Assembly: GCF_018780075.1 (NCBI RefSeq)
Contig: NZ_JADMKB010000132.1
Span: 20,216-84,215 of the forward strand
Direction of reading: 5' to 3'
Source: Hydrogenophaga sp.
GTDB taxonomy: Bacteria; Pseudomonadota; Gammaproteobacteria; Burkholderiales; Burkholderiaceae_C
Length of the DNA: 64,000 nt
Of this stretch, positions 36,731 through 46,545 are shown piece after piece. A model generated the notes under the pieces. The model had not been told where the DNA came from. It searched no databases and saw nothing but the letters and a program-made list of their open reading frames with translations. Both the position numbers and the translations under genes were made by a program. Position 1 is the stretch's first letter, and each line of letters begins with the position of its first letter.

Positions 36731-37554
36731 ACCAGGGCAGCCACACCGTCGGGGTGTTCGACAGCGGGGTCGGGGGCCTGAGCGTGCTCCGGGCCCTGCT
36801 CGCCGAAATGCCGCGGGCGCACTTTGTCTACCTCGCCGATGGCGCTCACGCGCCTTACGGCGAACGCAGTGCCGAGCAAGTGGCCGAGCGCGCGCACCGC
36901 ATCACCCGGCGCCTGCGCGACAGCTTTGGCATCGACGCACTGGTCGTGGCCTGCAACACCGCCACCGCACTGGCCATTGAAGGCCTGCGCGAGCAACACC
37001 TGGGCTGGCCCATCGTCGGGGTGGAACCGGCGCTCAAGCCGGCAGCGGCCCTCACGCACACCGGCCATGTGGGCGTGATCGGGACGCGGGGCACCGTGGA
37101 GAGCGCCCGTGTCGCCCGATTGCGCGATCGGCTCCAGAGCGAGGCCCTCACGCCCCTGCACTTCAGCCTCCAGGCATGCGACGGCCTCGCCGACGCCATC
37201 GAGCGGGACGACCAACCCGCCATCCAAGCGCTGAGTCAGCGCTACATCGGAGCGCTGCTTTCCCAGACAAGCACCTTGGCCCCGATGGACACGTTGGTGC
37301 TGGGTTGCACCCACTACCCTTTCGCCTCAGAAATCTTGCAGGCGCTCTGTGGTCCGAACGTCACGATGGTGGAAACCGGTGCGCCCGTGGCGCGACGCAC
37401 GCGCCAGGTGCTGGAAGCCTTGCCCCGCCTTGAAACCCGGCCGGTCGTTGCCCCGGGTGTCACGCTGCTCTCGACGGGAGACCCTGAACCGCTGGCACGC
37501 GCCGCGCGGCGCTGGCTGGGTCTGGACGTTGCGGGTCAACACCTGGCCTGCTGA
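36727..37554 (+). CDS. murI: Glutamate racemase (TTG start, overlapping fumarase)
   Basis: 275-aa cofactor-independent racemase supplying D-glutamate for peptidoglycan. Residues: [14 protein letters not shown] (catalytic Asp/Ser), [11 protein letters not shown] (Cys1), LGCTHYPF (Cys2), so active site is complete. No ATG is available; TTG 36727, overlapping the fumarase stop (TTGA), gives [14 protein letters not shown], the expected length of N-terminus. GTG 36753 would cut into the conserved strand. Overlap implies translational coupling with the class I fumarase. Confidence 0.93.
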   Translation: MNQGSHTVGVFDSGVGGLSVLRALLAEMPRAHFVYLADGAHAPYGERSAEQVAERAHRITRRLRDSFGIDALVVACNTATALAIEGLREQHLGWPIVGVEPALKPAAALTHTGHVGVIGTRGTVESARVARLRDRLQSEALTPLHFSLQACDGLADAIERDDQPAIQALSQRYIGALLSQTSTLAPMDTLVLGCTHYPFASEILQALCGPNVTMVETGAPVARRTRQVLEALPRLETRPVVAPGVTLLSTGDPEPLARAARRWLGLDVAGQHLAC

Positions 37555-37566
37555 TCCCTGTACCGC

Positions 37567-38865
37567 TCAATCGGTGGCCAAGGCGGCCCGGCGACCACGC
37601 GCCATGTTCACCGGCTGGAGCAACACCAGACCCACGGCAAACAACACCGCGGTGGATGCGATGGCCAGTCGCTGATTGCCATCGGTGGCCCAGGTGATCG
37701 CGCCGTAGGTCAAAGGTCCGATGATGCTGGCCAGGCGCGTCGCGAAGGTCCAGAGACCATAGAACTCGGCCAGTTGAGCTGGCGGCGCGAAAAGCCCCGC
37801 CATGGCGCGCCCGGACGACTGGCTGGATCCCATGCACAGTCCGGCAATGACGGCGGCGTACCAGAAACCGCCTTTGGTGGTGGTGAGCGCCGCAATGACG
37901 CAGGTCGCCATCCACCCGACCAGCGTGATGCCCAGGGCCAGCTTGTGACCGATGCGATCCTGCCAGTAACCGAACGCAAAGGCCCCCAGCGCAGCGGCGA
38001 TGTTCAGCACAAAGATCAGCACCATCGTTTCCTGCTGCGCGAAGCCAATGACCTGCTCAGCGTAAATGGCCGCAAGAGCGATCGTGACCGCCACCCCGCC
38101 CTGATAAGCCACCGCGCAGGCCAACAGCCACATGTAGTCCTTGTAGTGCTTGGCACGTCGGTAGGTGCCGAGCAAACGCCGCCAGGCAGACCCCAGGTTG
38201 CCCGCCGGCTGGTTTTGGCTGGGGATCGTGCGCTCTCGCAGCAAGCCGAATGTGAACAAGGAAGCCACCGCGAACAGCGTCGCGGTGAGCAGCATGGTCA
38301 GCGGCACAAATTGCTCAGCGGTCTTTCCTGCGGCCTGAGACTGCAGCACGATCACCAAGCTCAAGCCCAATGCCAACATGCCCCCCAGGTAACCAAAACT
38401 CCAGCCCCAGCCACTGACACGGCCCATGGAATCGGGCCGAGCCAGTTCAGGCAGAAACGCGGCGATCAGCGACTCGCCCCAAGAGAAGAAAACGTTGGAC
38501 ACGATGACCAACCCGATGGCCAGCGCCACGCCGCCCGGCGCCACCAGTGAGAGCGCCGCCGTGCTCACCACACAACCCAAGGTCGTGAGCACCAGCAGGC
38601 GCTTCTTGGCGCCATGCCGGTCGGCCCACGCACCGATGGCCGGCATGCTCAACATGACGATCGCGTGCGAGGCACTGAGCGCAGCCGTCCACGCAAACGT
38701 TGCCCAAGGAGCGCCACCCGCCACGGCACCCACGAAGTAGGCCGCAAAAACGGCCGTGAGCACGACCGTGGTGTAACCCGAGTTGGCGAAGTCGTACATC
38801 GCCCACCCCAACAGCTCGCGCTTGCGAACCCCTGGGTTGAGGGCGTCGGTAGAAAACACCGTCAT
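37567..38865 (-). CDS. MFS transporter, UMF1/Atg22-like
   Basis: 432-aa twelve-helix carrier. The N-terminus LGWAMYDFANSGYTTVVLTAVFAAYF is the hallmark of the UMF1 family (Atg22-related, proposed amino-acid effluxers), and the cytosolic loop ADRHGAKKRLL is the MFS motif A variant. Middle loop around residues 205-235 is hydrophilic. Substrate unknown. Convergent with murI; only 12 bp separate the ends. Confidence 0.88.
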   Translation of the reverse strand: MTVFSTDALNPGVRKRELLGWAMYDFANSGYTTVVLTAVFAAYFVGAVAGGAPWATFAWTAALSASHAIVMLSMPAIGAWADRHGAKKRLLVLTTLGCVVSTAALSLVAPGGVALAIGLVIVSNVFFSWGESLIAAFLPELARPDSMGRVSGWGWSFGYLGGMLALGLSLVIVLQSQAAGKTAEQFVPLTMLLTATLFAVASLFTFGLLRERTIPSQNQPAGNLGSAWRRLLGTYRRAKHYKDYMWLLACAVAYQGGVAVTIALAAIYAEQVIGFAQQETMVLIFVLNIAAALGAFAFGYWQDRIGHKLALGITLVGWMATCVIAALTTTKGGFWYAAVIAGLCMGSSQSSGRAMAGLFAPPAQLAEFYGLWTFATRLASIIGPLTYGAITWATDGNQRLAIASTAVLFAVGLVLLQPVNMARGRRAALATD

Positions 38866-38940
38866 CCGGATCCTATTCGGAGGTTGCTGGAACGCGCCCG
38901 CCCTGATGGTGGCGCGCCTCGGACAAACGAAGCCTGGGCG

Positions 38941-39564
38941 TCAATGGAGGTGCCGGGGCTTGCGCCCACCACCATGACCGGACGATCCTCCATGCCCGCG
39001 GGGTGGTTTCCCAAGCTGCATGGAGCTCACAAGCGCATCAAAGCGCTCCGTGAACAACCCGTCGATGGCAGCCACCACGCTGCCCAGCTCCGAGGCGTCA
39101 AAGTGCCGCTCCATGACGTGCACGACATCTTCCACCAGCAGGTCGCGCTGAGCCTGCATGATCGCCGCCGGCGTCGGACCGACAAAACACATCATGAAGT
39201 CGTCACGCGCCTCTTCTTCCGACGCCCCATCCTCTTCGTCGAACTCCGTGTCGTAGAACGACACCTCCAGGGGAGCCCCTGAAGCCGCAATGTCATTCAG
39301 CCCCATGCAGGCCTCTTCGATCACCTGCCGGAAATCTTCGTCACCCGGTACTGTCCAGCACATCTGGAGCAGGTGCGCCTCGGCATCGAACCGGATGCCG
39401 GGCTCATCTTCGTAGGTGCTCTCGGCGGCGGCGGCCAGCGAACGCGCGCCAGCGTACTGCCAGAGCGGCTTGAGCGCATCCTGAATCTGGCTGTAGGCCA
39501 CATCCTCGCGCAGGGGCACATCCCCATGCACATGGATTTCAAAAGGCGCGTTGTATCGGGTCAT
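38941..39564 (-). CDS. Acidic hypothetical protein with Gly/His-rich tail
   Basis: 207-aa cytoplasmic protein, no signal or membrane segment. It begins MTRYNAPFEIHVHGDVPL; the central region is very acidic (YDTEFDEEDGASEEEARDD) and the end is Gly/His/Lys-rich (PRGHGGSSGHGGGRKPRHLH), which could bind metal or RNA. I recall similar proteins in burkholderial genomes of unknown function (possibly DUF6806), but I cannot confirm the family. It is monocistronic, close to a tRNA cluster. Confidence 0.75.
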   Translation of the reverse strand: MTRYNAPFEIHVHGDVPLREDVAYSQIQDALKPLWQYAGARSLAAAAESTYEDEPGIRFDAEAHLLQMCWTVPGDEDFRQVIEEACMGLNDIAASGAPLEVSFYDTEFDEEDGASEEEARDDFMMCFVGPTPAAIMQAQRDLLVEDVVHVMERHFDASELGSVVAAIDGLFTERFDALVSSMQLGKPPRGHGGSSGHGGGRKPRHLH

Positions 39565-39607
39565 GGAAACTCACTGTAGCGACGAAAACCGCAAAAGCCT
39601 AGAGGTG

Positions 39608-39696
39608 TGGTGCCTCGAACCGGAATCGAACCGGTACGGCCTGTTAAAGCCGGCGGATTTTAAGTCCGCTGTGTCTACCAATTTCACCATCGAGGC
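39608..39696 (-). tRNA. tRNA-Leu (anticodon UAA)
   Basis: Acceptor GCCTCGA/TCGAGGC, long variable arm of a class II tRNA, anticodon loop CTTAAAA (UAA at positions 34-36), T-loop TTCGATT, encoded CCA at the 3' end (39608-39610). Confidence 0.95.
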
Positions 39697-39803
39697 CACC
39701 GGTGATTGTCGCAGGTTCACTCGGACACCTTTGGCCAGGGTTGCGGCCAAGGCACGCGCCCAGGAAGCTTTGACTGCCGAAGGCACGCCGGCGATGGAAC
39801 AAT

Positions 39804-39831
39804 AAAAAGGGAAGCACTGCTTCCCTTTTTT
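39804..39831. terminator. Terminator between tRNA-Gly and tRNA-Leu
   Basis: AAAAA-GGGAAGC-ACT-GCTTCCC-TTTTTT; symmetric, so it works on either strand. On the minus strand it follows tRNA-Gly. Confidence 0.8.
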
Positions 39832-39836
39832 GATAT

Positions 39837-39912
<76 letters not shown>

Positions 39913-39934
39913 ATTGCCTGACACCAGTTGTGAC

Positions 39935-40008
39935 TGGAGGCGCGACCCGGAGTCGAACCGGGCTAGACGGATTTGCAATCCGTTGCATAACCGATTTGCT
40001 ATCGCGCC
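39935..40008 (-). tRNA. tRNA-Cys (anticodon GCA)
   Basis: 74 nt with CCA; acceptor GGCGCGA/TCGCGCC, anticodon GCA in ATTGCAAAT, T-loop TTCGACT. Confidence 0.95.
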
Positions 40009-40049
40009 CAAAACGCCGGATCGGGAAACCCCTCTCCACCGCCATCGAC

Positions 40050-40079
40050 AAAAAAGGGAAGCCGGGCTTCCCTTTTTTT
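40050..40079. terminator. Terminator after tRNA-Gly copy 2
   Basis: AAAAAA-GGGAAGC-CGG-GCTTCCC-T7, same stem as the element at 39804, differing only in the 3-nt loop. The tRNA-Gly plus terminator unit is therefore duplicated. Confidence 0.8.
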
Positions 40080-40084
40080 GAAAC

Positions 40085-40160
<76 letters not shown>

Positions 40161-40248
40161 AAACTTCCGACGTTTGGTGATGTTCGTCGGAAGCTGAAAT
40201 TCTAGCTTAGAAAACGCCCTCTTTTCAAGCCCCCTCAACTTTTTTGAA

Positions 40249-42681
40249 TCAGTGCTTCACGGCGTCTGGCGCCGTCGCCGGAGCGCGCACGGCGGCCGCA
40301 GCCAGTTGTGCCGCCACTTCTTCGTCGGTCAATGGAACAGGCATGCGCTCGAGCGCGATGGACAACACCTTGTCGATCCACTTCACTGGAACAATCTCCA
40401 ACCCCTGCTTCACGTTGTCCGGAATCTCGGCCAGATCTTTCACGTTCTCTTCGGGAATGATCACGGTCTTGATCCCGCCGCGCAGCGCGGCGAGAAGCTT
40501 CTCTTTCAATCCACCGATCGCTGTCACCTCACCACGCAAGGTGATCTCACCGGTCATGGCGACATCGGCACGCACGGGAATCCCCGTGAGCGAAGACACC
40601 AGCGCCGTGGTCATGGCAGCACCTGCGCTCGGACCGTCTTTCGGCGTCGCGCCATCGGGCACATGGATGTGGATGTCGCGCTTGTCGAACTGCTCGTCCT
40701 TGATGCCGAGCGAACGGGCGCGACTGCGCACCACGGTGCGAGCGGCTTCCACCGACTCCTTCATCACATCGCCCAGCGAACCGGTGCGCGTGATCACGCC
40801 CTTGCCCGGCATGATCGCCACCTCAATGGTCAGCAGATCCCCGCCCACTTCGGTCCACGCCAGACCCACCACCTGACCCACCTGGTTTTGCGCTTCGGCG
40901 CGGCCGTAGCTGTACTTGCGCACACCCAGAAAATCGTTGAGGTTGTCCGCGTCCACCACCACTGTGGGCGTGTATTTTTTGAGCAGAAGACCCTTCACCA
41001 CCTTGCGGCAGATCTTGCCGAGTTCGCGTTCCAGCGAACGCACGCCCGCCTCGCGGGTGTAGTAGCGGACGATGTCGCGCACCGCTTCATCTTTGACGTT
41101 CAACTCACCCTCGCGGATGCCGTTGTTCTTCAACTGCTTGGGCAACAGGTAGCGGATCGCGATGTTGGTTTTTTCGTCCTCCGTGTAGCCCGACAAGCGA
41201 ATCACTTCCATGCGGTCCAGCAGCGCTGGAGGGATGTTCATCGAGTTCGACGTGGCCACGAACATCACGTCCGACAGGTCGAAATCAACCTCAACGTAAT
41301 GGTCACCAAAGGTGTGGTTCTGCTCGGGATCAAGCACCTCCAGCAACGCGCTGGACGGGTCACCACGGAAGTCGGTGCCCAGCTTGTCGATCTCATCCAG
41401 CAGGAACAGCGGGTTGCGCGTGCCCACCTTGCTCAGGCTTTGCAGCACCTTGCCAGGCATGGCGCCGATGTAGGTGCGGCGATGGCCACGAATTTCTGCC
41501 TCGTCCCGCATGCCACCCAGCGCCATGCGCACGTATTTGCGACCCGTGGCCTTGGCCACCGACTGGCCCAGAGAGGTCTTGCCCACTCCGGGTGGGCCCA
41601 CCAGACACAGGATGGGCGCCTTGACCTTGTCCACGCGCTGCTGCACCGCGAGGTATTCAAGGATTCGGTCCTTGACCTTGTCCAGTCCGTAATGATCCTC
41701 GTTGAGCACTTCTTCGGCGTGCGCGAGGTTGTGCTTGATCTTGGTCTTCTTGCTCCAGGGCAACGCGACCAGCGCGTCGATGTAGTTGCGCACCACAGTG
41801 GCTTCGGCCGACATGGGCGACATCAGCTTGAGCTTCTTGAACTCGGCATCGGCCTTCTTGCGCGCTTCGGCGGGCATCTTGGCGGCCTTGATCTTCTTCT
41901 CGATCTCTTCGATGTCGGCGCCCTCTTCGCCTTCACCGAGCTCTTTCTGGATCGCCTTGACCTGTTCGTTCAGGTAGAAGTCGCGCTGGTTCTTCTCCAT
42001 CTGGCGTTTGACGCGGCCACGGATCTTCTTGTCCACATTGAGGATGTCGACCTCGCGCTCCAGCTGCTCAAAGAGGTTCTCCAAGCGCTTGTTGACCGGA
42101 TCCAGATCCAGCACCACCTGCTTGGACTCCAGCTTCAACGGCAGATGCGCCGCGATGGTGTCGGCCAGCCGGCCCGGGTCATCGATGCTGGAGATCGAAG
42201 TCAGGATTTCCGAAGGGATCTTCTTGTTCAGTTTGACGTACTGATCAAACTGCTGCATCACCGCACGGCGCAGCGCTTCCAGCTCGTTCGATTGCGTGGC
42301 CAGCTTTTCCTGGGCTGGATCGACAGGCGCCACGTTCGCCACAAAATGGCTTTCACCATCGTGGATTGCCAGCACCTTCGCACGCTGCACGCCCTCGACC
42401 AGCACCTTCACGGTGCCATCGGGCAGCTTCAGCATCTGCAAGATGGTGGCAACACAGCCCATTTCGAACATGTCGTCCACCGCGGGTTCGTCTTTGGCCG
42501 CGGCCTTTTGCGCCACCAGCATGATGCGGCGCTCGGCCTCCATGGCCGCCTCCAGCGCCTTGATGCTTTTGGGTCGTCCCACAAACAGCGGGATCACCAT
42601 GTGCGGGAAGACCACCACGTCGCGCAACGGCAACAGGGGCAGGTCTACGGGCGTGCTGGGCAAGGGAATTTGTCCGGACAT
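40249..42681 (-). CDS. lon: ATP-dependent protease La
   Basis: 810-aa AAA+ serine protease degrading misfolded and regulatory proteins. N-terminal substrate domain (1-~320), Walker A GPPGVGKTSLGQSVA and Walker B LFLLDEIDKL in the AAA+ module, C-terminal protease domain with catalytic Ser in KDGPSAGAAMT and Lys in the IGGLKEKLLAA helix. ATG 42681 has GAGG 7 nt upstream. Ends the tig-clpP-clpX-lon quality-control block, all on the minus strand. Confidence 0.98.
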   Translation of the reverse strand: MSGQIPLPSTPVDLPLLPLRDVVVFPHMVIPLFVGRPKSIKALEAAMEAERRIMLVAQKAAAKDEPAVDDMFEMGCVATILQMLKLPDGTVKVLVEGVQRAKVLAIHDGESHFVANVAPVDPAQEKLATQSNELEALRRAVMQQFDQYVKLNKKIPSEILTSISSIDDPGRLADTIAAHLPLKLESKQVVLDLDPVNKRLENLFEQLEREVDILNVDKKIRGRVKRQMEKNQRDFYLNEQVKAIQKELGEGEEGADIEEIEKKIKAAKMPAEARKKADAEFKKLKLMSPMSAEATVVRNYIDALVALPWSKKTKIKHNLAHAEEVLNEDHYGLDKVKDRILEYLAVQQRVDKVKAPILCLVGPPGVGKTSLGQSVAKATGRKYVRMALGGMRDEAEIRGHRRTYIGAMPGKVLQSLSKVGTRNPLFLLDEIDKLGTDFRGDPSSALLEVLDPEQNHTFGDHYVEVDFDLSDVMFVATSNSMNIPPALLDRMEVIRLSGYTEDEKTNIAIRYLLPKQLKNNGIREGELNVKDEAVRDIVRYYTREAGVRSLERELGKICRKVVKGLLLKKYTPTVVVDADNLNDFLGVRKYSYGRAEAQNQVGQVVGLAWTEVGGDLLTIEVAIMPGKGVITRTGSLGDVMKESVEAARTVVRSRARSLGIKDEQFDKRDIHIHVPDGATPKDGPSAGAAMTTALVSSLTGIPVRADVAMTGEITLRGEVTAIGGLKEKLLAALRGGIKTVIIPEENVKDLAEIPDNVKQGLEIVPVKWIDKVLSIALERMPVPLTDEEVAAQLAAAAVRAPATAPDAVKH

Positions 42682-42765
42682 TTTTTAACCTCTACAAGGT
42701 TTCGGTGAAACAACGCGATGGCCTCGCATCAGCCAGCGCGTTGCACACCCACACAGCGCACGCGC

Positions 42766-44031
<1,266 letters not shown>

Positions 44032-44183
44032 GGGTCTGGAGGTCCGGAATGCCTGTTGGGAGCGGTGGAATCAATGATAGTTCAAGCCTGCACAGGCTCA
44101 AACGAGGGAAAAGAGGGCCAATCAGGCCCATTCCGCAGCCAGAACGGGCCCTTTCTGGCGACCAGCCAAGGGTGGTTCCGCAG

Positions 44184-44801
44184 TCAGGCGGCGGTCGGAC
44201 GCTTTTCAATCACTTTGTCGATCAAGCCGTACTCGGCGGACTCGGCGGCGGACATGTAGTAGTCGCGCTCGGTGTCCCGTGCGATGCGGTCCAGCGGCTG
44301 GCCAGTGCGTTCGGCCAGGATCTTGTTGAGCTGCTCGCGGGTCTTGAGGATCTCGCGGGCCTGGATTTCAATCTCGGTCGCCTGGCCACGGCTGCCGCCC
44401 GATGGCTGGTGAATCATGATTTTCGAGTTGGGCAGTGAAAACCGCTTGCCCTTGGTACCGGCCGCCAAAAGGAAGGCGCCCATGCTGGCGGCAAAACCGC
44501 AGCACAGGGTGGACACGTCGGGCTTGATGAAGTTCATCGTGTCGAAAATCGCCATGCCCGCGCTCACCGAACCGCCGGGCGAGTTGATGTAGAACGAAAT
44601 GTCCTTGTCGGGATTTTCACTTTCCAGAAACAGCAACTGCGCCACCACCAGGTTGGCCGAATGGTCGTTGACTTCACCGACCAGGAAGATCACCCGCTCC
44701 TTGAGCAGACGGGAATAGATGTCGTAGGCGCGTTCGCCGCGGCCCGAGGTTTCGATGACCATGGGCACCATGCCCAAACCCTGAATGTCCATTGCGCTCA
44801 T
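44184..44801 (-). CDS. clpP: ATP-dependent Clp protease proteolytic subunit
   Basis: 205-aa serine protease that forms the tetradecameric ClpP barrel. Catalytic triad: Ser in [11 protein letters not shown], His in MIHQPSGG, Asp in [14 protein letters not shown]-terminus [23 protein letters not shown] includes the usual processed propeptide. Downstream of tig, upstream of clpX. An 11-bp perfect hairpin (44851-44881) lies in its leader. Confidence 0.98.
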   Translation of the reverse strand: MSAMDIQGLGMVPMVIETSGRGERAYDIYSRLLKERVIFLVGEVNDHSANLVVAQLLFLESENPDKDISFYINSPGGSVSAGMAIFDTMNFIKPDVSTLCCGFAASMGAFLLAAGTKGKRFSLPNSKIMIHQPSGGSRGQATEIEIQAREILKTREQLNKILAERTGQPLDRIARDTERDYYMSAAESAEYGLIDKVIEKRPTAA

Positions 44802-44850
44802 GCGTTTCTCCGGTGTGTGTTTGAGACCATGTCACTACTGTAACCAACCC

Positions 44851-44881
44851 GACAAAGCCGCAACCTCGCAGCGGCTTTGTC
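44851..44881. other. Perfect hairpin between tig and clpP
   Basis: GACAAAGCCGC, 9-nt loop, GCGGCTTTGTC: 11-bp perfect inverted repeat 50 bp before the clpP start. No T-run follows, so it is not a standard terminator; it could be a binding site or an mRNA structure. Confidence 0.45.
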
Positions 44882-44928
44882 AGAGGCTTGCATATGGCGT
44901 GCCGACCACAAAAGACAAGCCGCGCGGC

Positions 44929-44955
44929 AAAAAAAAGGGCGGATTCCTCCGCCCT
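44929..44955 (-). terminator. Terminator after tig
   Basis: AAGGGCGGA-GGAA-TCCGCCCTT in the transcript, followed by U8, about 40 nt past the tig stop. It should limit read-through from tig into clpP. Confidence 0.85.
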
Positions 44956-44993
44956 TGTCGCTCGCGTCGGCTGCCTGCGTCAGGCCTTGCCGA

Positions 44994-46304
44994 TCAGGCC
45001 TGACCCATCAACTCGTCAAAACCGATCGCCTTGTCGGTGACCTTGGCGTTGGCGAACAGGAATTCGGTGACATTGTTTTCGATCACGATCGCTTCCACTT
45101 CGGCCATGCGGCGGTTGTCACTGGTGTACCAGCGCACGACGTCGGCCGGCTTCTCGTAGGACGCAGCCAGATCTTCGATGTGGGACTTGATCTGCTCGGG
45201 CTTGGCGTGCAACTCGTTGGCACGCACCAGCTCGGCCACCACCAGGCCCAGGCGCACGCGGCGCTCGGCTTGCGGGCGGAACAGGTCGTCAGGGATCGGC
45301 GCCTTGTCGGCATCCTTCACACCGCGCTGCTTGAGGTCGGCGCGCGCGCCTTCCACCAGACGGTCGAGTTCGGACTGCACCACCGACTTCGGCAGGTCCA
45401 GCTCGGCCTTGGCAGCCAGGGCATCCATGGCGGCTTGCTTGTTGCGGGCCTGCAGGCGGTGCTTGACCTCGCGCTCCAGGTTTTTCTTGATGTCGGCGCG
45501 CAGACCTTCCACCGTGCCTTCGGCGATGCCGAGGGACTTGGCCAGTGCCTCATCCACTTCGGGCAGGTGGGCGGCTTCGATCTTGTTGACGGTGACCAGG
45601 AAGTCGGCCGTCTTGCCGGCCACATCTTTGCCGTGGTAATCGGCGGGGAACGGCAGCGGGAAGGTCTTGGACTCGCCCGACTTCATGCCGCGCACCGCGT
45701 CTTCGAATTCCTTGAGCATCTGGCCATCGCCCACGATGAACTGGAAGGCCTCGGCCTTGCCGCCCTCGAAGGGCTCGCCGTCGATCTTGCCGGCGAAGTC
45801 GATGGTGACGCGGTCGCCGTCCTGTGCGGCCTGGTCTTGCGCGCGCTGCGCGAAGGTGCGGCGCTGCTTGCGCAGGATGTCCAGCGTGCGGTCGATGGCG
45901 GCGTCGGTCACTTCCGACGACACCTTTTCGACCTCGGCGGTCGACAGGTCGGCGATCTTGACTTCGGGGTACACCTCGAACACGGCGTCGAAAGCCAGCT
46001 GGCCTTCAGGCGACTCTTCCTTCTCGGTGATCTTGGGTTGACCGGCCACGCGCAGCTTGGCTTCGTCGGCGGCGGTGGCAAAGGCCTCACCCACCTTGTC
46101 GTTCATCACTTCGTAGTGCACGGAGTAACCGTAGCGCTGGGCCACCACGTTCATCGGCACCTTGCCAGGACGGAAACCGTCCATCTTGACGTCACGGGCC
46201 AGGCGCTTGAGGCGCTTGGCGACTTCGTTCTGGATCACGTCGGCCGGCAGCGTGAGCGTGATCTTGCGTTCCAGTTTTTCCAGGGTTTCTACGGTCACGG
46301 TCAT
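44994..46304 (-). CDS. tig: Trigger factor (ribosome-bound chaperone)
   Basis: 436-aa chaperone/prolyl isomerase. ATG 46304 (MTVTVETLEKLERKITL) with GGAG 6 nt upstream is preferred over the ATG four codons earlier. N-terminal ribosome-binding signature GFRPGKVP, FKBP-type PPIase domain (QDGDRVTIDFAGKIDGEPFEGG) and helical C-terminal domain. Begins the quality-control block; tRNA-Leu(UAG) lies 69 nt upstream. Confidence 0.97.
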   Translation of the reverse strand: MTVTVETLEKLERKITLTLPADVIQNEVAKRLKRLARDVKMDGFRPGKVPMNVVAQRYGYSVHYEVMNDKVGEAFATAADEAKLRVAGQPKITEKEESPEGQLAFDAVFEVYPEVKIADLSTAEVEKVSSEVTDAAIDRTLDILRKQRRTFAQRAQDQAAQDGDRVTIDFAGKIDGEPFEGGKAEAFQFIVGDGQMLKEFEDAVRGMKSGESKTFPLPFPADYHGKDVAGKTADFLVTVNKIEAAHLPEVDEALAKSLGIAEGTVEGLRADIKKNLEREVKHRLQARNKQAAMDALAAKAELDLPKSVVQSELDRLVEGARADLKQRGVKDADKAPIPDDLFRPQAERRVRLGLVVAELVRANELHAKPEQIKSHIEDLAASYEKPADVVRWYTSDNRRMAEVEAIVIENNVTEFLFANAKVTDKAIGFDELMGQA

Positions 46305-46372
46305 GGTTTTCTCCAAATAGGGACGGCGGGTCAGAAGGTGCTGCCTGCCGCAGGAAATCGCTGTATCTGAGG

Positions 46373-46459
46373 TGGTGCGCGGGGGGGGACTCGAACCCCC
46401 ACACCATTGCTGGCGTCAGGACCTAAACCTGGTGCGTCTACCAATTTCGCCACCCGCGC
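46373..46459 (-). tRNA. tRNA-Leu (anticodon UAG)
   Basis: Acceptor GCGCGGG/CCCGCGC, class II variable arm, loop TTTAGGT with UAG anticodon, T-arm GGGGG-TTCGAGT-CCCCC, encoded CCA. The outermost anticodon-stem pair appears as C27-A43, a mild oddity. Confidence 0.93.
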
Positions 46460-46545
46460 GCCTGCACGGTGATCAAGCCCCGCAGCACTGACACTGCAAA
46501 GCATGCTTTCCGCTTTTCGGCAACCTTCGATTGTAGCCGCAGGGC

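Noticed and set aside
40252..42708. 818-codon open frame antisense to lon
   Set aside because: Shadow of Lon; no family resemblance.
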